From an uncultured Acidobacteriota bacterium (GTDB lineage Bacteria > Acidobacteriota > Blastocatellia > RBC074), in assembly GCA_902825875.1 (NCBI GenBank), contig CADECP010000029.1, forward strand, positions 1 through 64,000: 64,000 nucleotides of DNA, read 5' to 3'. The notes beneath the pieces are model-generated. The model made no database searches, had not been told where the DNA came from, and was given only the letters and a program-made list of their open reading frames with translations. This document shows positions 46,111 to 54,449 of this stretch, one piece after another. A program made the position numbers and the translations under genes. The number at the start of each line of letters is the position of its first letter. The first letter of the stretch is position 1.

Positions 46111-47667
46111 TTATTGTCCGCTGCCAGCAGCTTTTGCCGCAGCTTTCGGCTGTCGTTTATGAGCGTCGAACCAGTCGAAAATGCCTTTGAAACCGGGAAC
46201 GGCAATGTCTGTGTGATTGCCGCCGGGTACTTCGATGTATTTGATTTTGATGCCCAGCGCCTCGCCTGCTTTGACCATCTTGCGCGATTCTTCGACGGAA
46301 ACGGTCGGGTCTTTGTCGCCGTGGATAACTATCCAGGGAATGTGCGCGATCTTCTTCAAGCCCATCATCACGAAAGGTTGGCCGCCTCCGGCAATCGGAC
46401 CGATGGCGGCAAACAGATCAGGATGATTGACGGCCACAGACCACGAACCGTATCCGCCCATCGAATGCCCCATCAAATACACGCGGTCGTCGTCAATCGA
46501 ATAATCGCGCTTCATGGCTTTGATGACGTCAATCACGTCGGTTTCCGCCGAACCCATGTACATCGAGGCAGGCGCTCGGCCTTTGGGGCAGACGACCAAA
46601 TAGCCGCGCGCTTCGGCAATGCGTTTGAGTTCGCCATTGTTGTAACTGGCGAAAAAGCTGTTTTCGTCTCCGCCCATCCCGTGCAGCGCGACGACCAGCG
46701 GCCATTTCTTTTTGGCATCGTAATTCGTCGGAACGAAAAAACGGTAAGGTTGAAAAGTCTGATCCACGGCTGACTGATACGCCCAGTGAATGTCGCCTCG
46801 AATAGTCGCCAACGGGGTTCTTCCAGACTTGATTACATCCAGCAAGGCGTTGGCTTCGGCGATGGCAGTTTTCAAATCCGTGCGAACAACAGACAGTTGC
46901 CCGGAATTGACCAGATCAACCATCGTCGCTTTGTATTCCGCCGCTGCCAGTCCCGTCATCAGTTGATCGTTGAATGGCGTGAAGCGACTTTCCAGATCAG
47001 CTCGAAGTGCCTTCAGGCGAATCCTTAGCAAGCCAGCCTGCGCGTTTACGTCGCGCGCGATGCGAATGGAATTCGACTTGTAGATTTCCTCGCCGGTTTT
47101 GGGAAAGAGTTTGACGACGATTTCGTAATTGCCGTCCGGCAGATTGGGAATCACGGCTTCGAGCGTGAGCGGTTTGGCGAAATCGGCTGTGACCTCAGCA
47201 AGCTGTTTCAATTCTTTCAACGTTTCCTGTTTGCCGTCTTTGGTGACGGCGATGGATAACGCGCCTTTCAACGTTCCTTCGATCGGTTCGTCCAACGTGA
47301 ACATCTGCGACAACGTCAGCTTCACGGCGTCGCCCGGATCAAAAATGGAGCTTTCCAACTTCACCGCCGCTGCTTCGGTCAAAGCGGCTGCCGGAGTCCA
47401 TTTGCGGTTCCGCATCAAATACATGCCGTGCGTCAGATGTTTGAGAGCTTCGCCGTATTTTTTGTCGTTATTGGCGGTGCGGGCTTTGGATTCCAAGTCT
47501 TCAACTTGTTTGCGCGTTTCTTCGTTCATCGGCACAGAGTTTTTCAAAGTGCGATAGCCGACGGACGTTCGCAAAACCAGCCCGGCGTCTTGCGCGAATG
47601 CTGAACCGAAAACCAGCGCCGCGACAAACAGCGCCAAGATCGAAAGTCGAATCGAACCAGGTTTCAT
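46111..47667 (-). CDS. Secreted esterase with N-terminal helical domain
   Basis: A 518-residue protein: signal peptide (to about 25), a helical/coiled region of about 250 residues, then an alpha/beta hydrolase domain. S402 in GHSMGGYGS, D453 in HGDKDPT and H485 in PGGNHTD make the triad; the strand GRVPLVVALHGMGGDE-type segment (VVALHGMGGDENSFF) precedes it. It resembles the LpqC/PHB-depolymerase-like esterase group of peptidases and feruloyl-type esterases; the N-terminal domain is not assigned. Ends with a short Ala/Gln-rich tail. Confidence 0.8.
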   Translation of the reverse strand: MKPGSIRLSILALFVAALVFGSAFAQDAGLVLRTSVGYRTLKNSVPMNEETRKQVEDLESKARTANNDKKYGEALKHLTHGMYLMRNRKWTPAAALTEAAAVKLESSIFDPGDAVKLTLSQMFTLDEPIEGTLKGALSIAVTKDGKQETLKELKQLAEVTADFAKPLTLEAVIPNLPDGNYEIVVKLFPKTGEEIYKSNSIRIARDVNAQAGLLRIRLKALRADLESRFTPFNDQLMTGLAAAEYKATMVDLVNSGQLSVVRTDLKTAIAEANALLDVIKSGRTPLATIRGDIHWAYQSAVDQTFQPYRFFVPTNYDAKKKWPLVVALHGMGGDENSFFASYNNGELKRIAEARGYLVVCPKGRAPASMYMGSAETDVIDVIKAMKRDYSIDDDRVYLMGHSMGGYGSWSVAVNHPDLFAAIGPIAGGGQPFVMMGLKKIAHIPWIVIHGDKDPTVSVEESRKMVKAGEALGIKIKYIEVPGGNHTDIAVPGFKGIFDWFDAHKRQPKAAAKAAGSGQ

Positions 47668-47745
47668 TGTTGTAGCTCCTAAATTGGGAAGGGTTGGGTG
47701 CGAGCGGCATCCTACTCTCGAAACTCTGTGGTGGGCAAATAAAGA

Positions 47746-47899
47746 AAGTCTTGGGAAGTCGGGAAAAGTCTTGGGAAGTCGGGAAAAGTCTTGGGAAGTC
47801 GGGAAAGGTCAGAAAGCCTCGAACCCAGAGCGGCTGGGCTTTAGCAACTTGCCGAGACTTCTCAGACTTATCGAGACTTCCCCAGACTTATCGAGACTT
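47746..47899. repeat. 20-nt tandem repeats with inverted partner
   Basis: Three exact tandem copies of aagtcttgggaagtcgggaa (47746-47805) face, about 50 bases away, a degenerate set of the complementary unit (gacttctcagacttatcgag, cttccccagacttatcgaga). It fills the space between the esterase and dut. Confidence 0.85.
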
Positions 47900-47901
47900 G
47901 A

Positions 47902-48345
47902 TTACTGTCCCGTCGAACCAAAGCCGCCTTCGGCGCGTTCGGTGTCGGCGAGTTCTTCCGCCCAAATGTAATCGCACATTGCGGCGTGTTCGATGATGAG
48001 TTGAGCGATACGTTCACCAGCAGCGAAACTCACAGGTTGCTGGCCAAGATTGATGAGAGGCACTTTCAGTTCGCCACGATAATCGGCGTCAATCACTCCG
48101 GCCAAAACATCAATCCCGTGTTTGACCGCCAGGCCAGAGCGCGGAGCTACGCGGCCATAAAAGCCCGGCGGAATTTCAGCCGCCAAACCTGTCGGCACGA
48201 GTTTGCGTTCGCCCGGTTCCAGCGTGAAGGCTTCGACACAGCAAAGATCGGCGCCCGCCGCCCAATGGCTGCCGCGCACAGGAAGCCGAGCGGCTTCGTG
48301 AAGTTTTTTGATTTTGATCGGCGGGAAGTGATTGTTGATTGGCAT
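47902..48345 (-). CDS. dut: dUTP diphosphatase
   Basis: Hydrolyses dUTP to dUMP, keeping uracil out of DNA and feeding dTMP synthesis. A 147-residue trimeric dUTPase with all five motifs: AGADLCC (1), PRSGLAVKHG (2), AGVIDADYRGE (3), the loop-4 region and RAEGGFGSTG (5). I start it at 48345; the frame continues to 48363 and would overlap the kinase stop. Last gene of the phoU-phoB-phoR-dut run. Confidence 0.92.
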   Translation of the reverse strand: MPINNHFPPIKIKKLHEAARLPVRGSHWAAGADLCCVEAFTLEPGERKLVPTGLAAEIPPGFYGRVAPRSGLAVKHGIDVLAGVIDADYRGELKVPLINLGQQPVSFAAGERIAQLIIEHAAMCDYIWAEELADTERAEGGFGSTGQ

Positions 48346-48359
48346 GATTGATCGGAATC

Positions 48360-49730
48360 TCAAATGTCAGAAGCGGCGTTTGCTACCGCGCGCGGTACTG
48401 ACTCGGCGCTTGCCACCGCGGGCGGTACTGATTCGGATTGCGAGGCGACAGGTAATTTGATTGAAAATTCGCTGCCCGCCCCGACTTCGCTGGTGACGTA
48501 AGCTTCGCCGCCGTGCGCACGCGCCAGATGTTTGACGATGGCCAAACCCAATCCCGTGCCACCGGCTTCGCGCGAACGAGCGCGGTCAACCCGGTAAAAG
48601 CGTTCAAACACGCGCGGCAAATGTTCTGCCGGAATGCCGCTGCCGGTGTCGCGGACTTTGATGATTTGTTGCTGTCCGTCGGCGGCGGTTTCGGCGCAAA
48701 CCATGACGCTGCCGCCGGGATGATTAAATTTGACGGCGTTGTCCACCAGATTTATGACGATCTGTTCCAGACGCCGCCGGTCAGCAAAGACGTAATAATC
48801 TTCGGCGACCTGATTGTCCAATCGAACACCTTGCTGCACGGCGCGCGGAGCAAGTCCGGCAAAAACTTCGTTGACGAATTGGCGCAGCGGCAAACGTTCC
48901 GGCGACAAACTGACCGCGCCGGATTCAATGGCCGACAACTCGGAAACGTCATTGACCAATGCGCGCATGCGCTCGGCGTTGCGGTGAATGGTATTCAAAA
49001 AACGCAGTGAGTTGTCGGCGTCGTCCAATCCGCCGTCAATCAGCGTTTCGGTGTAAGCCGTGATCGCTGCCAGCGGCGTCCGCAGTTCGTGCGAAACATT
49101 CGACAGAAATTCCTGCCGAACCTTTTCCAGTCGTTCCAGCTTGGTAATGTCAATGAAGGCGCTGACCACACCATCAATGTTGCCATCGTCCGCTCGCAAA
49201 GGAGCGGCATGCATGTTCAAAATTCGTTTGTCGGCAGAACCGGCAGAAGCGCGGATTTCCAAACGAGCTTCGACAATTTCTCCGGCCAAAAGGACTTTGG
49301 ATAGCGTACGATGAATTTGCGGCTCGCGGCTGAGATCGGCGACGCGAACCACAGGTTTGCTGCCCAAACCAAACAGTCTGCGCGCAGCATCGTTAATCAA
49401 CAAAACTTCGGAATTGCGCCCGGTAATAACCAGGCCTTCGGCGACGGAAGCGAGTATCGAACGCAGCAAGGTTTCATCGCGTTCGGATTTGCCAAGTGTT
49501 TCGCGCAAACGCTGATTGCTTTGTTCGCGTTCGGCTAGCAACTGGCTTTGCTGGCGATAAACGTAAAAGGCGATGACAACGCTGATGATTCCTACGACGA
49601 TAATCGAAATGATGTGCGATGTAACCACGCCCATCGCCGGAAACAGCACGGTCTTCACCGTTTCGTACAGCGCGAAAAAGGCGACCATCAAAATCGTGGC
49701 GCGGATGATTTTTTTGCGGCGAGTAAGCAT
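48360..49730 (-). CDS. phoR: PAS-containing sensor histidine kinase, PhoR-like
   Basis: A 456-residue membrane sensor kinase. Two hydrophobic helices near 11-31 and 39-58 with almost no periplasmic loop, a linker, a PAS domain (about 90-205, LITGRNSEVLLINDAARRLFG), the H-box FLSNVSHELRTPLAAI and ATPase boxes N (NLVDNAVKFNHP), G1 (VRDTGSGIP) and G2 (GGTGLGLAI). The lack of a sensor loop fits PhoR, which senses through the Pst/PhoU complex. The last 20 residues are an exact-spaced 10-residue repeat (ESVPPAVASA/ESVPRAVANA) encoded by the repeat at 48376-48435. Confidence 0.85.
   Translation of the reverse strand: MLTRRKKIIRATILMVAFFALYETVKTVLFPAMGVVTSHIISIIVVGIISVVIAFYVYRQQSQLLAEREQSNQRLRETLGKSERDETLLRSILASVAEGLVITGRNSEVLLINDAARRLFGLGSKPVVRVADLSREPQIHRTLSKVLLAGEIVEARLEIRASAGSADKRILNMHAAPLRADDGNIDGVVSAFIDITKLERLEKVRQEFLSNVSHELRTPLAAITAYTETLIDGGLDDADNSLRFLNTIHRNAERMRALVNDVSELSAIESGAVSLSPERLPLRQFVNEVFAGLAPRAVQQGVRLDNQVAEDYYVFADRRRLEQIVINLVDNAVKFNHPGGSVMVCAETAADGQQQIIKVRDTGSGIPAEHLPRVFERFYRVDRARSREAGGTGLGLAIVKHLARAHGGEAYVTSEVGAGSEFSIKLPVASQSESVPPAVASAESVPRAVANAASDI
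48376..48435. repeat. Two 30-bp repeats inside the kinase 3' end
   Basis: Units 48376-48405 and 48406-48435 are both of the form gcg(t/c)ttgc(t/c)accgcg(c/g)gcggtactga(c/t)tcg. Each has a palindromic core (accgcgcgcggt). They lie in frame in phoR and encode the repeated tail. Confidence 0.85.
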
Positions 49731-49737
49731 TTTGGAG

Positions 49738-49893
49738 AGTAGACAGTAGTCAGTAGACGGTAGACAGTAGGTTGCCTTCGTAAAGCTTCAGTTGTCTTTG
49801 GTCGTTCAACAACAAGGCTTTTTCTTGCCCCGTGCCATTTGTAGGCCAGCGCGATTCCGACAGTCAGCTACTGTCTACTGACTACTGTCTACT
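49738..49893. repeat. Inverted agtagacagtag repeat around a unique centre
   Basis: Left arm agtagacagtagtcagtaga (49738-49757, plus c) is exactly complementary over 21 bases to 49873-49893. The right arm is inside the 3' end of phoB and supplies its last codons and stop (V-D-S-S-Q-stop). Confidence 0.9.
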
Positions 49894-50606
49894 TGCCTGA
49901 ACCGATACCCAATTCCAATCACAGTTTCGATGCAATTGCCGCACGCGCCGAGCTTTTTTCGCAAGCCGCTGATGTGAACATCGAGCGTACGGGCTTCGCC
50001 GTAATACTCCAATCCCCAGACTTGATCGAGCAATTGTTCGCGCGGGACGACACGACCTTTGTTCCGCGACAGGATCGAAAGCAATGCGAATTCCTTGCGC
50101 GTGAGTTTGACGGGTTGCCCCTGACTGAAAACCGCGAAGTCGGAATAATCAATCAGTAACATTCCATCGTCGTAAGTTTTCGGCGCTTGCGCTTCAAAGC
50201 CGGAACGACGCAACGCAGCTCGCACCCGAGCAACCAGTTCACGCACGCTAAACGGTTTGGTCATGTAATCGTCCGCACCCAGATCAAGCCCGCGCACCTT
50301 GTCGCCTTCTTCAGTGCGAGCCGTCAAAACAATGATCGGCGTACGCCGCGTCAATTCTTCGGTGCGAAACCTCCGGCATAACTCAAACCCGCTCATTCCC
50401 GGCAAATTCAAATCCAGGATCAGCAAGTCCGGCGCAATCGCGCTGCCGTCGGGGCGGCGCTCCTGCCCTTTGCCAAGTGCGATATTCAAACCTTGTTCGC
50501 CGGTCAGCGCCACTTGAGCCTGAAACGCGCCTTCGCGTTCAAGGTTGTAACGAATGCTTTCGGCAATGTCGGGATCGTCTTCGATAATTAGGATGTAAGG
50601 CTTCAT
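49875..50606 (-). CDS. phoB: Winged-helix response regulator, PhoB-like
   Basis: A 243-residue OmpR/PhoB-family regulator: receiver domain with the acidic pocket (IIEDDPD), phospho-acceptor D65 in LLILDLNLPGM, the conserved Thr and Lys (VLTART, MTKPFS), and a winged-helix DNA-binding domain (LTRKEFALLSILSRNKGRVVPREQLLDQVWG, then VHISGLRKKLG). It is cognate to the downstream PAS kinase. A short insert (GKGQERRPDG) widens the receiver. The last residues come from the flanking repeat. Confidence 0.88.
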   Translation of the reverse strand: MKPYILIIEDDPDIAESIRYNLEREGAFQAQVALTGEQGLNIALGKGQERRPDGSAIAPDLLILDLNLPGMSGFELCRRFRTEELTRRTPIIVLTARTEEGDKVRGLDLGADDYMTKPFSVRELVARVRAALRRSGFEAQAPKTYDDGMLLIDYSDFAVFSQGQPVKLTRKEFALLSILSRNKGRVVPREQLLDQVWGLEYYGEARTLDVHISGLRKKLGACGNCIETVIGIGYRFRQVDSSQ

Positions 50607-50617
50607 ATCTTTTTGGG

Positions 50618-50775
50618 AGTAGACAGTAGACAGTGACAGAAGACAGTAGGTTCTTGCGTCAGGCTCTGTTGATTTTGATTGTAGCAACCGCAGGCGACCT
50701 ATCCTTCTTCACTGCGTCAAAAACGACGAAACTCTTGCTGAAAACACCTACTGTCTACTGTCTACTGTCTACTGT
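50618..50775. repeat. Second inverted agtagacagtag repeat
   Basis: Arms at 50618-50650 (agtagacagtagacagtgac...) and 50747-50775 (...ctactgtctactgtctactg) face each other around about 100 unique bases. The right arm contains the phoU stop codon (50762-50764). Confidence 0.85.
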
Positions 50776-51433
50776 GTTTAATCACCATCGCATCTTTCAT
50801 ATAAACAATCAGTTCGCAGATGTCTGTGACGTAATCTCCGATGCGTTCCAGGTGTTTGGCGACCATCAACAGCCGTGCGGCTCGGCCAGCCGAAGCCGGA
50901 TCATTCGACATGCGATCCAGCAATTCATGAAAGATGCGGTCGTAAAGCCGATCAATCTCATCGTCGCGCGCAATCACCGCGCGAGCCGTGTCGGCGTCTG
51001 CAACGGCAAAAGCATCCAGCGAAAGCCGCAACATTTCACACGCCAGCCAGCTCATTTTCGGCAGATCGAAATACGGTTTCAGTTGTGGTTCGTCGTTCAG
51101 GTAAATCGCTGCGCGCGCGATGTTGCAGGCGTGATCGGCAATGCGTTCCAGAATCGGAGTGATCTTGATGGCTGTCACCACCAACCGCAGATCGTTCGCC
51201 GCTTGAGGCTGTGTGCCCAACAAGCGAACGCACATTTGATCGGCTTCGAGTTCCAGCGCATCCACGCGGTCGTCGTCGCGCAAAACCTGTTCGGCCAGTT
51301 CGGAGTCGCGTTCGATTAAGGCACGAGTCGCTTCGTCAATGGCGCGTTCGACTTCGCCGCCCATCAACAACACGTGGTCGCGCAAAGTGTTTAGCGAAGA
51401 TTCAGGCAGAGCGGATTCCGACAACTCTTTCAT
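50762..51433 (-). CDS. phoU: Phosphate-signalling protein PhoU
   Basis: A 223-residue double three-helix bundle. Both halves carry the PhoU metal-site pattern (EADQMCVRLLGTQP...LRLVVTAIKITPILERIADHACNIAR; LLMVAKHLERIGDYVTDICE). PhoU restrains Pst transport and PhoR signalling. First of the phoU-phoB-phoR run, the reverse of the usual phoBR-pst-phoU order. The start at 51433 gives the family length; an in-frame ATG at 51520 would add a proline-rich extension. Confidence 0.88.
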   Translation of the reverse strand: MKELSESALPESSLNTLRDHVLLMGGEVERAIDEATRALIERDSELAEQVLRDDDRVDALELEADQMCVRLLGTQPQAANDLRLVVTAIKITPILERIADHACNIARAAIYLNDEPQLKPYFDLPKMSWLACEMLRLSLDAFAVADADTARAVIARDDEIDRLYDRIFHELLDRMSNDPASAGRAARLLMVAKHLERIGDYVTDICELIVYMKDAMVIKHSRQ

Positions 51434-51708
51434 GGGTTCAATTAGAAAAATGCCCGGATTGAAGCCGGGGCCAGCAAGTGGTGGATTGGGTTCAACGAGT
51501 AGGAAATCTGCCATTTGCATATCTGAAAGACAAGCTCGATTTTTTAGAATTGTGATGTTCGAGGCGCGGATTTTACGGGCAAGCGGTTAAGTTGAGTTCA
51601 GGGAAACGTGAAATCCATGTAAGTTTTATGTTTGCTTGCCACGATCAAGCGGACTCACTAAGCTGCGCGCGTTCTGTCAGCGATACAATTTCACCACAAG
51701 GACAATCC

Positions 51709-53112
51709 ATGACTTATTTGCTGATTCTGATTGGTTATTCGGCGTTGATGATTGCGCTGGGCGTGTATTGGTCGCGGCGCGTTTCGGTGTCGAGCGATTT
51801 TTTTGTCGCTGGCAGAGGCTTGAGCGCCGGCCTGGTCTTTTCGACTTTGTTAGCCGCCAACATCGGAGCTGGTTCGACGGTCGGCGCGGCGGGTTTGGGT
51901 TATCGAGACGGTTTGTCCGCGTGGTGGTGGGTCGGTTCGGCGGGCATAGGCTCGCTGATTCTGGCTTTTACCGTAGGGCCGAAAATCTGGCGAGTGGCGC
52001 GCGATAACAACCTGTTCACGGTCGGCGATTACCTGGAATTTCGTTATGACCGCCGAGTTCGCGGCATTGTGGCGTTGCTGTTGTGGATTGGCTCGCTGGC
52101 GATTCTGGCCGGACAGTTGATCGCCATCGCCTGGGTGCTGAACGTGACGATAGGTGTCAGCAAACCCGTTGGCTGTCTGATTGGAGCCATCGTCGCCACT
52201 GTGTATTTCGCTTCGGGCGGATTGTTCGGAGCGGCGCGCGTGAATGCCTTGCAGTTGGTGGTCAAGCTGATCGGGTTCGGCCTGGCGCTGATTTATCTGC
52301 TGGAATTCAAAGCTTCGATTACCAACCCGCAAATCAATCCGCCTGCCGATGTAGTTGAAAAGATGCAACGCTTTCAGAGCTTCACGGGAATTGGCGCTTC
52401 GGGAATTTTGAAGTATCTGGCCTTGCTGGTTCCGTCGTTCATCATTTCGCCTGGATTGCTGCAAAAGATTTTTGGCGCACGCGACGAAAGCGCCGTTCGC
52501 AAAGGCGTGGCGTTGAATGCTGTCTGTTTGTTGCTGTTCGCTGCTGTTCCCGCGTTGCTGGGAATGATCGCGTTTTATCACTTTCCGAATTTGCCAAACC
52601 GCGAACTGGCATTGCCAACCTTGATGACACAAGCTTTGCCTGTGTGGCTGGGCGGTTTGCTGTTGGGAGCGATTTTCGCCGCCGAAGTAAGCACAGCCGA
52701 TGCTGTGTTGTTTATGCTCAGCACGTCGCTCAGCAAAGACCTGTACAAAACCTTCATCAATCCCGCTGCTGACGACAAACACCTGCTGAAAGTCGTCAAA
52801 ATCACTGCGGTCATTTGCGGCGGACTCGGCGCATTGCTGGCGATTGTTTTGCGAGATGTCATTTCGGCGCTGACGATCTTTTATACTTTGCTGTCGTCGG
52901 CTCCGCTGTTGCCTTTGATTGCGGGTTTGTATTCCAAGCGCATTTCGGCGCAAGCAGTAATTCCAGCAATGCTGGTTTCGGTTGTCGGAACTTTCAGCAT
53001 TGACTGGCTGACGGCAGGAAAAGGTTTTAGCGGAATTCCTTCGCTGATTTTTGGCGTGGGAACCGGCGCATTGGTCATGTTTCTGCTGAGCTTCGCCAAA
53101 GCAAAAAAATAG
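51709..53112 (+). CDS. Sodium:solute symporter (SSS family)
   Basis: A 467-residue transporter with about 12-13 predicted helices. The N-terminus YSALMIALGVYWSRRV...DFFVAGRGLSAGLVFSTLLAANIGAGSTVGAAGLGYRDG carries the SSS hallmark of Ala/Gly-rich helices with AGRGL and GxxTVGAAG. A later segment GLLLGAIFAAEVSTADAVLFMLSTSLSKDLY is the helix-8-9 region. The solute (amino acid, sugar or carboxylate) is not predictable. AAGGA eight bases before the ATG fixes 51709. Confidence 0.85.
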   Translation: MTYLLILIGYSALMIALGVYWSRRVSVSSDFFVAGRGLSAGLVFSTLLAANIGAGSTVGAAGLGYRDGLSAWWWVGSAGIGSLILAFTVGPKIWRVARDNNLFTVGDYLEFRYDRRVRGIVALLLWIGSLAILAGQLIAIAWVLNVTIGVSKPVGCLIGAIVATVYFASGGLFGAARVNALQLVVKLIGFGLALIYLLEFKASITNPQINPPADVVEKMQRFQSFTGIGASGILKYLALLVPSFIISPGLLQKIFGARDESAVRKGVALNAVCLLLFAAVPALLGMIAFYHFPNLPNRELALPTLMTQALPVWLGGLLLGAIFAAEVSTADAVLFMLSTSLSKDLYKTFINPAADDKHLLKVVKITAVICGGLGALLAIVLRDVISALTIFYTLLSSAPLLPLIAGLYSKRISAQAVIPAMLVSVVGTFSIDWLTAGKGFSGIPSLIFGVGTGALVMFLLSFAKAKK

Positions 53113-53137
53113 GCTCGCAACGTTTCCGCTGCGAGCC
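53103..53137 (-). terminator. Terminator of the small secreted protein gene
   Basis: On the minus strand the stem GGCTCGCA/TGCGAGCC (53112-53119 with 53130-53137) is followed by TATTTTTTT. It lies between convergent genes and probably serves both. Confidence 0.8.
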
Positions 53138-53171
53138 GTCAAGTTTTCCGCCAGTACAAACTATACAAAAC

Positions 53172-53549
53172 TTACTGTTTGGCCATGCTGCCAGCCGGTT
53201 CGGCCAGCACCAGCGTGAATTTCTGGCCGCGCGGCGTGATCGAAGCGATTGAGCGAGTGCCATCCGCATTTTCACGATAGGTCATTTTGTCAGCTTCAGC
53301 TTCTGTGGCGTTCGCTTTTTTGGTGAACTGAGTCGTGACGACTTTTTTGCCGACTTTGATCTCGACCGTGCCTTGTTCGGCTTCCGGGATGGTGACTTTG
53401 TACTCACCTTTCTTAATCAGTTCATTGCCGACTTTGCCGTCCAGATAAAACGAAACTTTCTTTTCGACCTTGCCCTGAGCCGCCACGACGATGCTCAAAG
53501 CCGCTGTCATTGCCAATGCTAAAACCTTATTCGAGAAACGGTTAAACAT
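53172..53549 (-). CDS. Small secreted protein of unknown function
   Basis: A 125-residue protein: signal peptide to about 25 (ALSIVVAAQG), then a compact beta-rich domain (VSFYLDGKVGNELIKKGEYKVTIPEAEQGTVEIKVGKKVVTTQF) of a type I do not recognise. AGGAGGG lies four bases before the ATG. A TetR-type operator (53598-53614) sits in its promoter region, so it is probably a target of the TetR regulator encoded just upstream on the same strand. Confidence 0.7.
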   Translation of the reverse strand: MFNRFSNKVLALAMTAALSIVVAAQGKVEKKVSFYLDGKVGNELIKKGEYKVTIPEAEQGTVEIKVGKKVVTTQFTKKANATEAEADKMTYRENADGTRSIASITPRGQKFTLVLAEPAGSMAKQ

Positions 53550-53597
53550 AAAATCCCTCCTATGCTCCTGCTGTGTTTTATTTGCTCTTGAGAATTA

Positions 53598-53614
53598 ACT
53601 GACCGGACGGTCAA
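53598..53614 (-). promoter_or_regulatory. TetR-family operator, small secreted gene
   Basis: actgaccggacggtcaa, a near-palindrome of the same type as the one in the tetR promoter (ctgaccggtcag), upstream of the 53172-53549 gene and overlapping a TTGACC that could be its -35 box on the minus strand. Confidence 0.6.
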
Positions 53615-53642
53615 CACCATTCTCAAAAAATTTAGCGGTTTA

Positions 53643-54275
53643 TCAGGCCGCTTTTGCCAGTACTACAGTTTGGCCGCCGGTCAGGTAATCTAAAACAATC
53701 CGTTCACACCGGCGACGGTAATCGTCGAACGTTCCCTGAGACGAAAAGAACCATTGCATCATCATTCCGTCAGTCAATGCGCGAACCATTGAACTGGCGT
53801 CGTCAATATCCAACGATCGAAAAGCTCCTGTCTTGATTCCCAATTCGATAATTTCTCGATCGTGACCGCAACAGCCTTCATAAAATTTGGCATTCAAATC
53901 ATGAAAACGGCGGTTTCGAGTTCCAATGCTGATGAAATCGGAATAGGCCAAAAAGAACTGACGACTTTCCTGAGCATTGCCAAACACCACGCCAATCACT
54001 GCTTTCATCTTGCCGACAGGGTCAGGTGCGCTTGCGATGGCCTTATGGATTCGCTCGTGGACTTCCCCGATGATCCATTCCAGCGCGCCCAGAAACAGGT
54101 CTTCTTTCGTTGCAAAGTAATACAACGTAGAGCCTTTGCTGACACCAGCGCGTTTGGCAATGTCCTGCAAGGTGACTGCCGAGTAGCCTTTTTCCGCCAC
54201 TTCGTAATAAGTCGCCTTGATTAACTCTTGCCGACGCTGGTCTTCATAATCCTGAACAAACTGTTTTGCTGCCAT
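53643..54275 (-). CDS. TetR-family transcriptional regulator
   Basis: A 210-residue repressor-type regulator: N-terminal HTH (GYSAVTLQDIAKRAGVSKGSTLYYFATKEDLFLGALEW) and a helical ligand-binding domain. Its promoter contains a ctgaccggtcag palindrome, which points to autoregulation, and a similar site precedes the neighbouring small secreted gene. Ligand unknown. Confidence 0.88.
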   Translation of the reverse strand: MAAKQFVQDYEDQRRQELIKATYYEVAEKGYSAVTLQDIAKRAGVSKGSTLYYFATKEDLFLGALEWIIGEVHERIHKAIASAPDPVGKMKAVIGVVFGNAQESRQFFLAYSDFISIGTRNRRFHDLNAKFYEGCCGHDREIIELGIKTGAFRSLDIDDASSMVRALTDGMMMQWFFSSQGTFDDYRRRCERIVLDYLTGGQTVVLAKAA

Positions 54276-54358
54276 CTTAATTGTGGACTCTGGCTCCGCC
54301 TAACTTTCAAACTGCTTTTCTTCAATTTCAGTCAATCCCCGTCAATTCCTTCAGTTGA

Positions 54359-54400
54359 CTGACCGGTCAGTTTTATACGCTTCGCACCAAATCCTGTCAA
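54359..54400 (-). promoter_or_regulatory. Promoter and operator of the TetR gene
   Basis: On the minus strand TTGACA (54395-54400), a 17-base spacer and TATAAA (54372-54377) form an almost consensus sigma-70 promoter; the palindrome CTGACCGGTCAG (54359-54370) follows directly at the transcription start region. Confidence 0.8.
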
Positions 54401-54449
54401 CGGACTTTTTTAACTTCTTTGAAAAAGTTTGCCCCTCGCAGTGTAAGGA

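Noticed and set aside
51850-53142. Minus-strand open frame of 430 codons opposite the SSS symporter
   Set aside because: Low-complexity Gln/Arg-rich translation, antisense to a well-supported transporter.
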